Of a DNA stretch of 42,567 nt, positions 5,575 through 12,472 are shown one piece after another. The position numbers were made by a program, and so were the translations under genes. The notes beneath the pieces are model-generated. The model was given only the letters and a program-made list of their open reading frames with translations. It was not told where the DNA came from and searched no databases. This DNA is from a virus: positions 1-42,567 of the IMG/VR virus record IMGVR_UViG_3300044731_000025; one strand, written 5' to 3'. Every line of letters starts with the position of its first letter. The stretch's first letter is position 1.

Positions 5575-6103
5575 GATTAAGTTCCTTTGCCAGCATGAAT
5601 ACCTCATCAGCCAAATCATCTATGGTTCCATCGTTATACAACACATGTTTAAACATAAAGTTATCCATTGCATGCTCACTCTTGTGTCCATTAACTGGTG
5701 CATGATTGTGTCTATTGATACGCCACACATCACCGCCTCTTTGTTGAATAGCAGTGGCTTCATTAGGAAAACGCACATCAGAAAATACTACTCGTTCATA
5801 TTCTGCTGCTCGTTTAAACGCTTGGTCAATCCAAAATGTTTCACCGAAAAGACTGCGACCTACCTCGGTGCCAAACACTTGAAGCAATCGTCTTACCTCA
5901 GGGTTAGCCTTGGCTACATCCCAACCATACTCATCCACTAAATCAACAATTCGATTGCCACCTTCAACATAAGGATTGAGTGTATAGATTGCATCACGCA
6001 TAGGTAATGCAAAAGATATACGCTTGAACCCATAGTTTAAACATAATAACTCAGCCACTGTATCTTTACCTGACTGTGCGTATCCACTTAATCCAATAAT
6101 CAT
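5567..6103 (-). CDS. Deoxynucleoside monophosphate kinase
   Basis: A 178-residue P-loop protein: IIGLSGYAQSGKDTVAE carries the Walker A motif GYAQSGKDT (residues 7-15), and FSDVRFPNEA and the central LLQVFGTEVGR pattern match phage dNMP kinases. It would phosphorylate dNMPs to dNDPs in the cytoplasm to feed phage DNA synthesis; some relatives act on modified nucleotides. Four GTTTAAAC sites fall inside or at its edges (5647, 5812, 6035 and nearby). Its start overlaps the upstream stop by four bases. Confidence 0.82.
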   Translation of the reverse strand: MIIGLSGYAQSGKDTVAELLCLNYGFKRISFALPMRDAIYTLNPYVEGGNRIVDLVDEYGWDVAKANPEVRRLLQVFGTEVGRSLFGETFWIDQAFKRAAEYERVVFSDVRFPNEATAIQQRGGDVWRINRHNHAPVNGHKSEHAMDNFMFKHVLYNDGTIDDLADEVFMLAKELNLG

Positions 6104-6261
6104 TTATTAATATATCCAATCTGCTTGCGTTTAAACCAAATGATTTTATCTCCAGCCAGGTAAATATAATAACCGATGTCGTTTAAACAGATGCCAATAT
6201 AATACAATGGCAGTCCTATTAAGTTCCATGGTTTCATGCGTTGGTATTTAGGTCTAATCAT
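6100..6261 (-). CDS. Small hydrophobic protein, 53 residues
   Basis: Begins MIRPKYQRMKPWNLIGLPLYYIGICLND and continues GYYIYLAGDKIIWFKRK. Residues 13-25 and 28-36 are hydrophobic, suggesting membrane association. The ATG at 6261 is preferred to one at 6309 because it overlaps the preceding stop as ATGATTAG. GTTTAAAC sites at 6129 and 6181 encode FK and LN pairs. No family recognised. Confidence 0.5.
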   Translation of the reverse strand: MIRPKYQRMKPWNLIGLPLYYIGICLNDIGYYIYLAGDKIIWFKRKQIGYINK

Positions 6262-6904
6262 TATCGGGTTTCCTGTATCTACGATTGTTCCATTGAGGTT
6301 GTTCTCCACCTAGCCTGTCTTGTAACTTAGTAAGTGCACGAGACACACGCTTACGCAGTGCCTCCTCACTTGCTCCGTATTCAACGGCAAGCACATCAAA
6401 GTCAGTGCCACCACCATCAAACCTACGCCGTAACAAGTCTTTATCCTGCTCGTTTAAACGGGCAAGAGAGCCGCTTACATCTGACAACATTGCTTCTCTG
6501 TTCATACCCTCATTAGGTTTACTTGTCTTACTAATAAACTCTGCATCTGCTGGCGAACCTGACTGCACCCACTGCTCATAGTTCCATACATCACGCAATA
6601 ACTCTTGGAGTATCTCGTGTGTGTAGTAGAACGCATCACTTGGTATGGACTTTGTTTTATATGCACGCTCTTTGGCTGCAAACTTCTGACTCTCGTTGTT
6701 AAATGTTCGGCGCAGTTTAAACACTAAAGAATCCTGCCCTTCCCACTCCTCAATCTTATGCCAATGCTCTACTGCCCATAGGTTTAGGTGTTGGAATACA
6801 TCGTCAGCAGTCACGAGGTTACGATGAATACGCACACATCTTGTTGCACTATAGCGTGCCACTTTGTATACGGTTTCCCATAACAATTCGTTATTGTTGT
6901 CCAT
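6254..6904 (-). CDS. Sigma-70-like factor
   Basis: A 216-residue protein. The N-terminal part (ADDVFQHLNLWAVEHWHKI, then a basic helix FKLRRTFNNESQKFAAKERAY) resembles sigma region 2, and the C-terminal part (LARLNEQDKDLLRRRFD, then VLAVEYGASEEALRKRVSRAL) is a clear region 4 helix-turn-helix. It would direct host RNA polymerase to phage promoters or act as a DNA-binding regulator. The long middle insertion (DAFYYTHEILQELL) is not typical of ECF sigmas. The first 14 bases overlap the upstream gene's end. Confidence 0.75.
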   Translation of the reverse strand: MDNNNELLWETVYKVARYSATRCVRIHRNLVTADDVFQHLNLWAVEHWHKIEEWEGQDSLVFKLRRTFNNESQKFAAKERAYKTKSIPSDAFYYTHEILQELLRDVWNYEQWVQSGSPADAEFISKTSKPNEGMNREAMLSDVSGSLARLNEQDKDLLRRRFDGGGTDFDVLAVEYGASEEALRKRVSRALTKLQDRLGGEQPQWNNRRYRKPDND

Positions 6905-7286
6905 GTTTAAGTTCCTTCATTGTTGTTAATAAATCCTCAATAGTAATTAGGTAACCTTTGCTCCAGTTCGGAGGTATCTCGCAGGTAATCTCTCTACCAA
7001 ACTCCCTGATTGCATAGTGCAGATGGTCTGTCGGTATCATTACAACACCACGCTCAAGAACAAACGCCCAATACTCAGCAGTAGTAACCATCAAACCCGA
7101 TGGCTCCCACGATTTACTCTTGTTAAACCAACACTCAACCTCAATGTAGATGTTATTAGTAGCCCACCACTTGCGGTCACGCTTGACTTCAACAGTCTTG
7201 CCTTCCGTTAATAAAGCCTCGACTAACAGTTCACCCTTACGACCGTAGCCAAAGTCTAAATCAAATGATGAGTTCTTTACCATCAT
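6891..7286 (-). CDS. PD-(D/E)XK nuclease-like protein
   Basis: A 131-residue protein. DFGYGRKGELLVEALL supplies a possible first acidic residue, and KTVEVKRDR followed by NIYIEVEC fits the ExK core of PD-(D/E)XK nucleases. Similar small proteins are found in actinophage replication regions. Its ATG lies two bases beyond the primase stop, which is part of the GTTTAAAC site at 7287. Function as a Holliday-junction or DNA-repair nuclease is inference. Confidence 0.5.
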   Translation of the reverse strand: MMVKNSSFDLDFGYGRKGELLVEALLTEGKTVEVKRDRKWWATNNIYIEVECWFNKSKSWEPSGLMVTTAEYWAFVLERGVVMIPTDHLHYAIREFGREITCEIPPNWSKGYLITIEDLLTTMKELKHGQQ

Positions 7287-7288
7287 GT

Positions 7289-7906
7289 TTAAACGCCTGC
7301 TCGCTTCCGCAAACCTTCTGCGCCCTCGTTGAGGTAGACATCATTAACATCTTGACCCTCAGGCATGAACACAGGAAACACATTGTCTAGTTCTCGACTT
7401 AGATGCTTAGCCATCTCACGCCCTGCATTGTCACCATCACATAGCAGGACAACCTTTGACCAGTCAGCAAGCACACGATTGTAAAAGGACTTCCAGTTAT
7501 TAGCGCCAGGCAAACCAACTGCACTGAACCCTGCTTGGGTGGCTACAACTGTATCAAGTTCACCTTCACATATAGCCAGCACATCTGAATCATTACCCAA
7601 TGCATTGATGTTATAGATGTGAGTAGTAGCCCCTGGTCTGCTCATATATTTCGGACCACCATCACTGTTTAAACTGCGGAACCGTATGTCAATCACACCT
7701 GTTGGTGTTAAGTAAGGGATTGCTAACTTACCAACATAAGGTTCATGCCCCATCTCAGGCTCTCTTACGAAGCCGAGGCGAAACATAATCGCTGTCTGTT
7801 CGGTGATACCTCTGCTCTGTAGATACGGCACTATTTCCTGTAGGTTTTGAGCGTAACTCTCCGTTGCTTTCTCCAGTAATTCCTTCTGCGATTTGCTTAG
7901 CCTCAT
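7289..7906 (-). CDS. Primase catalytic subunit, Toprim domain
   Basis: A 205-residue protein. Residues about 1-60 match the region before Toprim in DnaG-type primases (YLQSRGITEQTAIMFRLGF), then VLAICEGELDTVVATQAG and VVLLCDGDNAGREMAKHL carry the Toprim glutamate and DxD. It would synthesise RNA primers in partnership with the zinc-binding protein encoded just upstream. The ATG at 7906 has AGAAGGAG nine bases upstream, inside the zinc-finger gene, and the two frames overlap for 152 bases. Its stop (GTT TAA) comes from the GTTTAAAC site at 7287. Confidence 0.85.
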   Translation of the reverse strand: MRLSKSQKELLEKATESYAQNLQEIVPYLQSRGITEQTAIMFRLGFVREPEMGHEPYVGKLAIPYLTPTGVIDIRFRSLNSDGGPKYMSRPGATTHIYNINALGNDSDVLAICEGELDTVVATQAGFSAVGLPGANNWKSFYNRVLADWSKVVLLCDGDNAGREMAKHLSRELDNVFPVFMPEGQDVNDVYLNEGAEGLRKRAGV

Positions 7907-8135
7907 TGAATCCCACTCCTTCTCGTTTCATTATTAATGAATAAACATCTCCAGCCATTTCACATCCGAAGCAACGAAACCCACCGTTGTCTATGTTTAA
8001 ACGGGCAGACTTAACTCTATCACCGTGGAAAGCGCAGCGTAGGGTGAACCACCCACGCCTTCCATGCGGTATATCAAAACCATAATGCTCAAGAACTTTA
8101 ACGATGTCGTGCTTAGAGTTTTGCAAGGATGTCAC
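7755..8135 (-). CDS. Primase CHC2 zinc-finger subunit
   Basis: A 126-residue protein with the CHC2 zinc site C34, H37, C55, C58 (RCAFHGD and RCFGCEMAGD), the DNA-template recognition part of DnaG-type primases. KREGVGFNEAKQIAEGI is the usual end of the domain, so residues after about 85 lie where the Toprim gene is read in another frame. It is thus a split primase: the catalytic part is a separate gene offset by +1. Start overlaps the nuclease stop by 23 bases. Confidence 0.85.
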   Translation of the reverse strand: MTSLQNSKHDIVKVLEHYGFDIPHGRRGWFTLRCAFHGDRVKSARLNIDNGGFRCFGCEMAGDVYSLIMKREGVGFNEAKQIAEGITGESNGELRSKPTGNSAVSTEQRYHRTDSDYVSPRLRKRA

Positions 8136-8478
8136 CTAGCCTTTGAACAACATAGGCATCCTCAATTCCTTTGTTCGATGCCTTGATAATTACCAATGGC
8201 GTAGGTGCACTCGCAAGTTTCTTAGACTTACGGTAGTTTTCTGCCTCTAAATACGCCTCACGCAGCCAACCTGATAGGTCAACCTTGCCATCACGCCGTG
8301 GTGCCTTGGCTTCGATAACATAAATGTCATTGATTGCTGGTAGAAATACATCACCAATGTCATTACGCCCTGCACGAGGTAGTCGTTGTGCGTTTAAACC
8401 CTGTTGCATAAACCAATCAGCAAGGTCTATCTCAAACGATGCACCTCTGCGCTTATTACTTTGTTGCTGGCTCGCCAT
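8113..8478 (-). CDS. Holliday-junction-resolvase-like nuclease
   Basis: A 121-residue protein beginning MASQQQSNKRRGASFEIDLADWF. RLPRAGRNDIGDVFLP followed by IYVIEAKAPRR gives the D...ExK core of PD-(D/E)XK resolvases, with the early glutamate in ASFEIDLA. It probably cuts branched DNA during replication or before packaging. The ATG at 8478 (AAAGG upstream) overlaps the glycosyltransferase stop and is preferred to the ATG at 8544. Confidence 0.72.
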   Translation of the reverse strand: MASQQQSNKRRGASFEIDLADWFMQQGLNAQRLPRAGRNDIGDVFLPAINDIYVIEAKAPRRDGKVDLSGWLREAYLEAENYRKSKKLASAPTPLVIIKASNKGIEDAYVVQRLGDILAKL

Positions 8479-9187
8479 TTGTCTGCCTTTCTGCTGCTGC
8501 TGCAGCCTGCCAATACAACGCATAGTAGTTCTCGTCATAGGCAAACCGCTTCATGTGCTTAACAACTGCACCAGTGTGGGCATACACATCAACGCCAGCC
8601 TTCTTTAAGTTACGAAAGAACACGATGTCCTCCCCAACAAACTTATCTCCCAACCCTTCCTTCTCAGCAAACACTGAGTAGTCAGGTGAGATAGCACGCA
8701 ACTTAGGAACAACACTGCGATGCATAAGGGTAAGACCCAAGCCAGCACAATCAATCTTAACTACTTCATCCTTAGGTAGTGGGTGTAAGTATCTAATCTC
8801 AAACTCACTAACCTCATTAAATAAAGCAGGCATAGGTTGCATCAATGAAGATTCCATTTGCTTGGAAATAAAGTAAGTGCCACATACAACTGGCTTAGTA
8901 TTCTTATCGGCTATCTTCCATAGCATGCCAAGCACATCAGTGGTAAGCACGATGTCAGAGTCAACCCATAACAACCAATCTGTCTTTACTTTGTCATACC
9001 ACATATCAAGCAACGCTTGGCGCTGTCTGCCAATCTGATTACCTTGAACACGGATAACATTATTAATTGCCATCTTCTGAGTAGGTGCAGTCACCGTGGT
9101 ATACATAACACCCTCGGCAAACTTGCCATCTACCATACCGTTATCGCACCAACCAAGAGATAATGTTTCCTGATTACTGTTAGCCAT
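8456..9187 (-). CDS. Glycosyltransferase, GT-A fold (family 2-like)
   Basis: A 243-residue protein. Residues 71-80 (WLLWVDSDIV) hold the DxD metal/nucleotide-sugar motif (76-78), preceded by NQIGRQRQALLDM; CAGLGLTLMHRSVV and GEDIVFFRNLKKAG, with the ED catalytic pair, follow in the usual order. It would transfer a sugar from a nucleotide donor. The acceptor is unknown: modified phage DNA, virion proteins or host surface are all possible. The ATG at 9187 has AGAAGGGG upstream and is preferred to 9211. The setting among replication genes, not fibre genes, makes DNA or host modification worth testing. Confidence 0.78.
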   Translation of the reverse strand: MANSNQETLSLGWCDNGMVDGKFAEGVMYTTVTAPTQKMAINNVIRVQGNQIGRQRQALLDMWYDKVKTDWLLWVDSDIVLTTDVLGMLWKIADKNTKPVVCGTYFISKQMESSLMQPMPALFNEVSEFEIRYLHPLPKDEVVKIDCAGLGLTLMHRSVVPKLRAISPDYSVFAEKEGLGDKFVGEDIVFFRNLKKAGVDVYAHTGAVVKHMKRFAYDENYYALYWQAAAAAERQTNGEPATK

Positions 9188-9533
9188 TGTGTTCCCCTTC
9201 TGCTTCATCAAGAACCCTTAGTGCGTTCTCTCCCATTTGTTTAAACGAGTTGGACATGTTAGTTAACTGCTCTGCTATGTCTAGTATGCAATCTCTACCG
9301 TGGTCATCCTTAAGATGATTAGATAATTGTGTTACATAATCTGCAAACTGCATTGCCTCTAACCATATTTGATGGGGGTCGTATACCTTCTTGGCTACTT
9401 CCTCCATCTGCTCAATCACTTGAGGCAGTTCTTCAAGCAGTGCTTCCTTCATCTCCGATGGTAGGTTCATCTTGCTTACCAACTTTTCCATCTCCACCTG
9501 TGGGATTGACAGACCCGCTTGTAATATATTCAT
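9180..9533 (-). CDS. Hypothetical helical protein
   Basis: About 117 residues, rich in charged helices (MKEALLEELPQVIEQMEEVAKK, LKDDHGRDCILDIAEQL, SNSFKQMGENAL). No family recognised. The ATG at 9533 (MNILQAGLSIPQV) overlaps the upstream gene by about 100 bases; the next in-frame ATGs (near 9494 and 9470) would reduce the overlap but have no better ribosome binding site. The GTTTAAAC at 9239 encodes FK. Confidence 0.55.
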   Translation of the reverse strand: MNILQAGLSIPQVEMEKLVSKMNLPSEMKEALLEELPQVIEQMEEVAKKVYDPHQIWLEAMQFADYVTQLSNHLKDDHGRDCILDIAEQLTNMSNSFKQMGENALRVLDEAEGEHNG

Positions 9534-9756
9534 TGTGCTCTGCTTCGGATAGGTCTTTGAACTGACCAGTCTCTTTATTTTGCCAAACAATTGCCCTCCA
9601 ACCAACGGTGTATGTAAGTGTTTTAGGCTTAGCAATCATTAACTGAGCCTTAATGTCTATGAGGAGAGGTTTTGTTTCAACTGCAATCTCGTCTGTGACT
9701 TTTGATGCTGGGATTTCTCCTGCATTTTCAACTACTGTAAGTTCCCACTTACTCAT
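9433..9756 (-). CDS. Hypothetical protein, 107 residues
   Basis: MSKWELTVVENAGEIPASKVTDEI, with a central strand-rich segment (LTYTVGWRAIVWQNKETGQF) and a glycine/aspartate-rich disordered tail (NPTGGDGKVGKQDEP). TAGGAGAACAC precedes the ATG. No domain recognised. The disordered tail coincides with the overlap into the next gene, so it may be a translational by-product of that overlap. Confidence 0.6.
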   Translation of the reverse strand: MSKWELTVVENAGEIPASKVTDEIAVETKPLLIDIKAQLMIAKPKTLTYTVGWRAIVWQNKETGQFKDLSEAEHNEYITSGSVNPTGGDGKVGKQDEPTIGDEGSTA

Positions 9757-9764
9757 GTGTTCTC

Positions 9765-10562
9765 CTAAATTAACTGCATTGGTTCGTATGAAATAACATC
9801 ATTGATTTGCATAGATGCTGGTTCATACGACAACCACACTGGTGTGCCACCAGTTGCATCAGCAGGACCGTAACGGTTCTTAACTGCACAGACTCCCATT
9901 GTAGAAATCTGATTATGAACGGTAAGAATTAACGAAGGTGTCTGCGCTACCTTTCCATGCAGTGCCTTCTGTGGTGGACATGGATTACCTGGCACACCTT
10001 CGCTGGTGTGGTGACACACAACAACGGCTGCTCCAGTTTCTCTAGCCCACCATTTCAATTCTTTCATCAAGGTTCGCAATCCACCCCACTCATCTTGCGA
10101 GTCCATCGTTACATCCACTGCGTTATCTAAAACAATTAAACGCACATCTTCGCCCAGTCGCTCACGAGATGCAAGAACTGCATCTTCAATATCTTTGAGT
10201 GTTGGGGATGAATCAAACTCCCACATAATATGGTCAGCAGGCTTGAGCATTTGTGCTGCCCAGTCTCTGTCTTGTTCCATCAATGGTTCAACATCTGACT
10301 GATGCTTGCCAGTTAGCAAAGCAAGTAGACGAAGGCTCATCGTATGTGAGTGTGTGTCTGCAGAAATATAAAGGGTTGGAACTTTTGCACGGACTGCCAA
10401 GGACAGAGCAAGTGTTGACTTACCTGCCCCTGGCGGTCCAGCAATCATGCTTACCTCGCCGTAACGGATTGCTATTTGTTGCGCTGCAAGTGATTGCCAC
10501 ACTACAGGTAGTGTTGCTCCTCCTTGCGAAGCGGTTTTAATAGCACGGCTGAGTAGGCGCAT
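9765..10562 (-). CDS. RecA/DnaB-like ATPase
   Basis: A 265-residue protein with Walker A GPPGAGKST (residues 42-50), a TLYISADTHS segment after the first helix, Walker B RLIVLDNAVD, and TGAAVVVCHHTSEG, the order seen in RecA-fold DnaB/RAD55-type ATPases. It would act as a replicative helicase or recombination ATPase in the cytoplasm. The N-terminal DnaB helical domain is absent, so it is shorter than DnaB. It follows the zinc-ribbon gene by three bases and is probably translated by coupling. Confidence 0.8.
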   Translation of the reverse strand: MRLLSRAIKTASQGGATLPVVWQSLAAQQIAIRYGEVSMIAGPPGAGKSTLALSLAVRAKVPTLYISADTHSHTMSLRLLALLTGKHQSDVEPLMEQDRDWAAQMLKPADHIMWEFDSSPTLKDIEDAVLASRERLGEDVRLIVLDNAVDVTMDSQDEWGGLRTLMKELKWWARETGAAVVVCHHTSEGVPGNPCPPQKALHGKVAQTPSLILTVHNQISTMGVCAVKNRYGPADATGGTPVWLSYEPASMQINDVISYEPMQLI

Positions 10563-10565
10563 GAG

Positions 10566-10979
10566 TTATGCAGGCACCTTGTTTTGGCAAGCCTGACCCT
10601 GAGGTTGTGGACATGCATAGAAGCCCTTGTATGGGCGACCAGTTGCTTTAGCAATACCTGCTGGCACTAAGCGCATTGGTCCTGCACCGCATGTGCATTG
10701 TGGTTGTGGTCCACCTGCTGGCTTATAGCCTGCAACTGGAGATTGTCCCACTACCTGTGCACCTGGAAATGCTGCAGCGACTGCTGCTGGAACTGCTGGT
10801 GCGGATGGTTGCGCCATTGATTCGACTGTTGATTCTAAATCAATCAATGTAGCAAGGCGTTGTGATAGTGCATCTAACAAACCATCAAGTTCAATAGCAT
10901 CGTTGGCACGAAGGTTAATCAACATACCATCACGCTTTGTCTTGAAGTTAATCTGAATTGCTGCTTCCGTTGTGCTCAT
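10566..10979 (-). CDS. Protein with C-terminal zinc ribbon
   Basis: A 137-residue protein: N-terminal strand-rich segment (AAIQINFKTKRDGMLINLRAND), a helix (LDGLLDALSQRLATLIDL), an Ala/Pro-rich linker and a C-terminal CTCG...CP....C cluster around GRPYKGFYACP, a zinc ribbon similar to those in topoisomerases and single-strand-binding accessory proteins. It lies between the ATPase and the Cas4-like nuclease with a four-base ATGA overlap, suggesting a DNA-binding role in the same complex. Confidence 0.6.
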   Translation of the reverse strand: MSTTEAAIQINFKTKRDGMLINLRANDAIELDGLLDALSQRLATLIDLESTVESMAQPSAPAVPAAVAAAFPGAQVVGQSPVAGYKPAGGPQPQCTCGAGPMRLVPAGIAKATGRPYKGFYACPQPQGQACQNKVPA

Positions 10980-11830
10980 TTGTTTTCTCCTATAGGTATT
11001 TCAGGGTAGAGGTGAGAGTCTTTACCACCAACTGCATAGCACGCACTGTTAACTGAGCATGTGCCACACATAAATCCAACTGATGGGATAAAGATTTTAT
11101 TTTCCATAGCCAACTCAAAACCCTTAGCCCATGAACCAAGTCGTGACTCGGTATAACGGTCTAAGTTTTCAGGTTGTGTAAGTTCACCAGTTCGTGCCAT
11201 AAAGTATGAACCAAGTGAAGGGCGAACACCAAAGGTTTTCTCTACAAGAATTGCATAGATACCTAATTGAGTTAGACCAGCAGGTGGTTTACTACCTGTC
11301 TTGATGTCCACAATAACTAACTCACCTGTTGGTGCAACCATCAATCGGTCAAGGAACGCCTTAATAGGCACGCCACCAACCTCTTGATTAAGTTCTGTTT
11401 CAATAGCCTCGCTGCCATCAGGTAACTGATACATATTGAAGCCACTGTCTTGTCTAAACTGTGTCCAAAAGTCAACCATCTTTGGACCTGCTTCTAGCCA
11501 CCATGCTGCATCCTCTTTATTTGGATTAGCCTTAGTAGCCCTGCCACCTGCTCGCCACTCCATGCCGTTGTCGGCATTTTTGTAGTTTATTTCCCAATTG
11601 GCTGCAAACGCAGCCGTTGAGTTGAAGGCGGATTGTTGGTCCGTGTTGTGAAACATACGGTCATAGTATTCCGTAGCCTCATGCACAGCCTTACCGCCTG
11701 CCAACCAGTAGGATGGTTGTTCTGGAACATGCTGTATTCGTGATAGGTAGAACTGCCAACCACAACTAAGCCATGTATTTAGGGCTGAGTGACTGACATA
11801 GTTTTTACCTGTTACTTGTTCAAGTGTCAT
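10976..11830 (-). CDS. Cas4/RecB-like exonuclease with Fe-S cluster cysteines
   Basis: A 284-residue protein of the PD-(D/E)XK superfamily. SHSALNTWLSCGWQFYLSRI supplies the first cluster cysteine (about residue 23), GGKAVHEATEYY is the conserved helix, AFLDRLMV and GELVIVDIKTG are the D...DxK catalytic core with the following QLGIYAIL helix, and CGTCSVNSAC near the end gives the remaining cluster cysteines. Members process DNA ends 5' to 3'. It is the first gene of the leftward operon, with AAAGGAAG before the ATG. There is no CRISPR array or other cas gene, so its role is phage recombination or replication. Confidence 0.85.
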   Translation of the reverse strand: MTLEQVTGKNYVSHSALNTWLSCGWQFYLSRIQHVPEQPSYWLAGGKAVHEATEYYDRMFHNTDQQSAFNSTAAFAANWEINYKNADNGMEWRAGGRATKANPNKEDAAWWLEAGPKMVDFWTQFRQDSGFNMYQLPDGSEAIETELNQEVGGVPIKAFLDRLMVAPTGELVIVDIKTGSKPPAGLTQLGIYAILVEKTFGVRPSLGSYFMARTGELTQPENLDRYTESRLGSWAKGFELAMENKIFIPSVGFMCGTCSVNSACYAVGGKDSHLYPEIPIGENK

Positions 11831-11939
11831 TTATCTTCCTTTCAATAGGGGAGATTACTGCACAATGTCTGCTCTATTGTGCGACACGCCGAAGCCGAAT
11901 TACATGCATGTAGTTTAAACAACTACTACACTCCTGTTC
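11831..11939. promoter_or_regulatory. Divergent control region with palindromes
   Basis: This 109-bp gap separates the leftward replication operon from a rightward small operon. GCACAAT (11860-11866) and ATTGTGC (11876-11882) form a perfect 7-bp inverted repeat. TACATGCATGTA (11901-11912) is a perfect 12-bp palindrome directly abutting GTTTAAAC (11913-11920). These are candidate operators. I cannot place -35/-10 boxes with confidence. Confidence 0.55.
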
Positions 11940-12194
11940 GTGCAGCGTAAGGGTGTAATAGCGAGACTCGTTAAGAGGCGAGCGAAGCCAGCCCAAGTGA
12001 ACTTGCGTGGTATACCTTCAAGTGTTTGCCTGAATTGTGGGCACCTTGTATTTCAAGTCGGATGCATGTTTGAAGATAACGACATAAGCCTATGGTTTAC
12101 TGATGCTAAGTGTGCTGACTGTGGCGCATTGGTTACCGTTCCTACACCAGTGGATGATAATGAAAATAATTTTAATACTGATTGCCTTGATTGA
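11940..12194 (+). CDS. Zinc-ribbon protein
   Basis: Up to 84 residues from a GTG start. CLNCG (about residue 30) and CADCG (about residue 57) form a two-knuckle zinc ribbon separated by FQVGCMFEDNDISLWFTDAK. The basic N-terminus (RLVKRRAKPAQ) may bind nucleic acid, or may be untranslated if the GTG at 11997 is used; neither start has a good ribosome binding site, so the message may be leaderless. No family name can be given. Confidence 0.5.
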   Translation: MQRKGVIARLVKRRAKPAQVNLRGIPSSVCLNCGHLVFQVGCMFEDNDISLWFTDAKCADCGALVTVPTPVDDNENNFNTDCLD

Positions 12195-12303
12195 AGCGTA
12201 TTTATTCTATCGGATTGGTTTTAGCCGTGGAGTAAAGCGTGAGCAACAAGCCAGACTTCGCCGTTTAAACGCATTAAAAAGGCTTCTTGCTACTGATGAG
12301 TAG
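12154..12303 (+). CDS. Small membrane protein, 49 residues
   Basis: MIMKIILILIALIEAYLFYRI is one transmembrane helix, followed by a strongly basic tail (GVKREQQARLRRLNALKRL) that should remain cytoplasmic. The ATG at 12154 (or 12160) lies within the end of the zinc-ribbon gene, and the stop overlaps the next start as ATGAGTAG. GTTTAAAC at 12263 encodes LN. No family recognised. Confidence 0.55.
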   Translation: MIMKIILILIALIEAYLFYRIGFSRGVKREQQARLRRLNALKRLLATDE

Positions 12304-12472
12304 ATACGAATACAAGTGTCCACAATGTGAGATAACTGTGGAGATTGAGCGTTCGATGCATGCCGAGGCAGATGCGCCTATGTGCACATGTTGTAGTCAG
12401 TTGATGTCTCGTATTTGGAGTAGCCCACCAGTGAAGTTCAATGCCTCAGGCTTCTACTCAACAGGCGGATAA
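12296..12472 (+). CDS. FmdB-like zinc-ribbon protein
   Basis: A 58-residue protein: RYEYKCPQCEITVEIERSM and CTCCSQLMSRIW give the CxxC...CxxC zinc ribbon of the FmdB family, and the ending ASGFYSTGG is the characteristic FmdB tail. These small proteins occur widely in bacteria and actinophages as putative regulators. The ATG at 12296 overlaps the upstream stop. Confidence 0.75.
   Translation: MSRYEYKCPQCEITVEIERSMHAEADAPMCTCCSQLMSRIWSSPPVKFNASGFYSTGG

Noticed and set aside
10976-11830. Cas4-like gene as evidence of a CRISPR system
   Set aside because: No spaced repeat array or other cas gene is present; Cas4-like nucleases are common in actinophage recombination modules.
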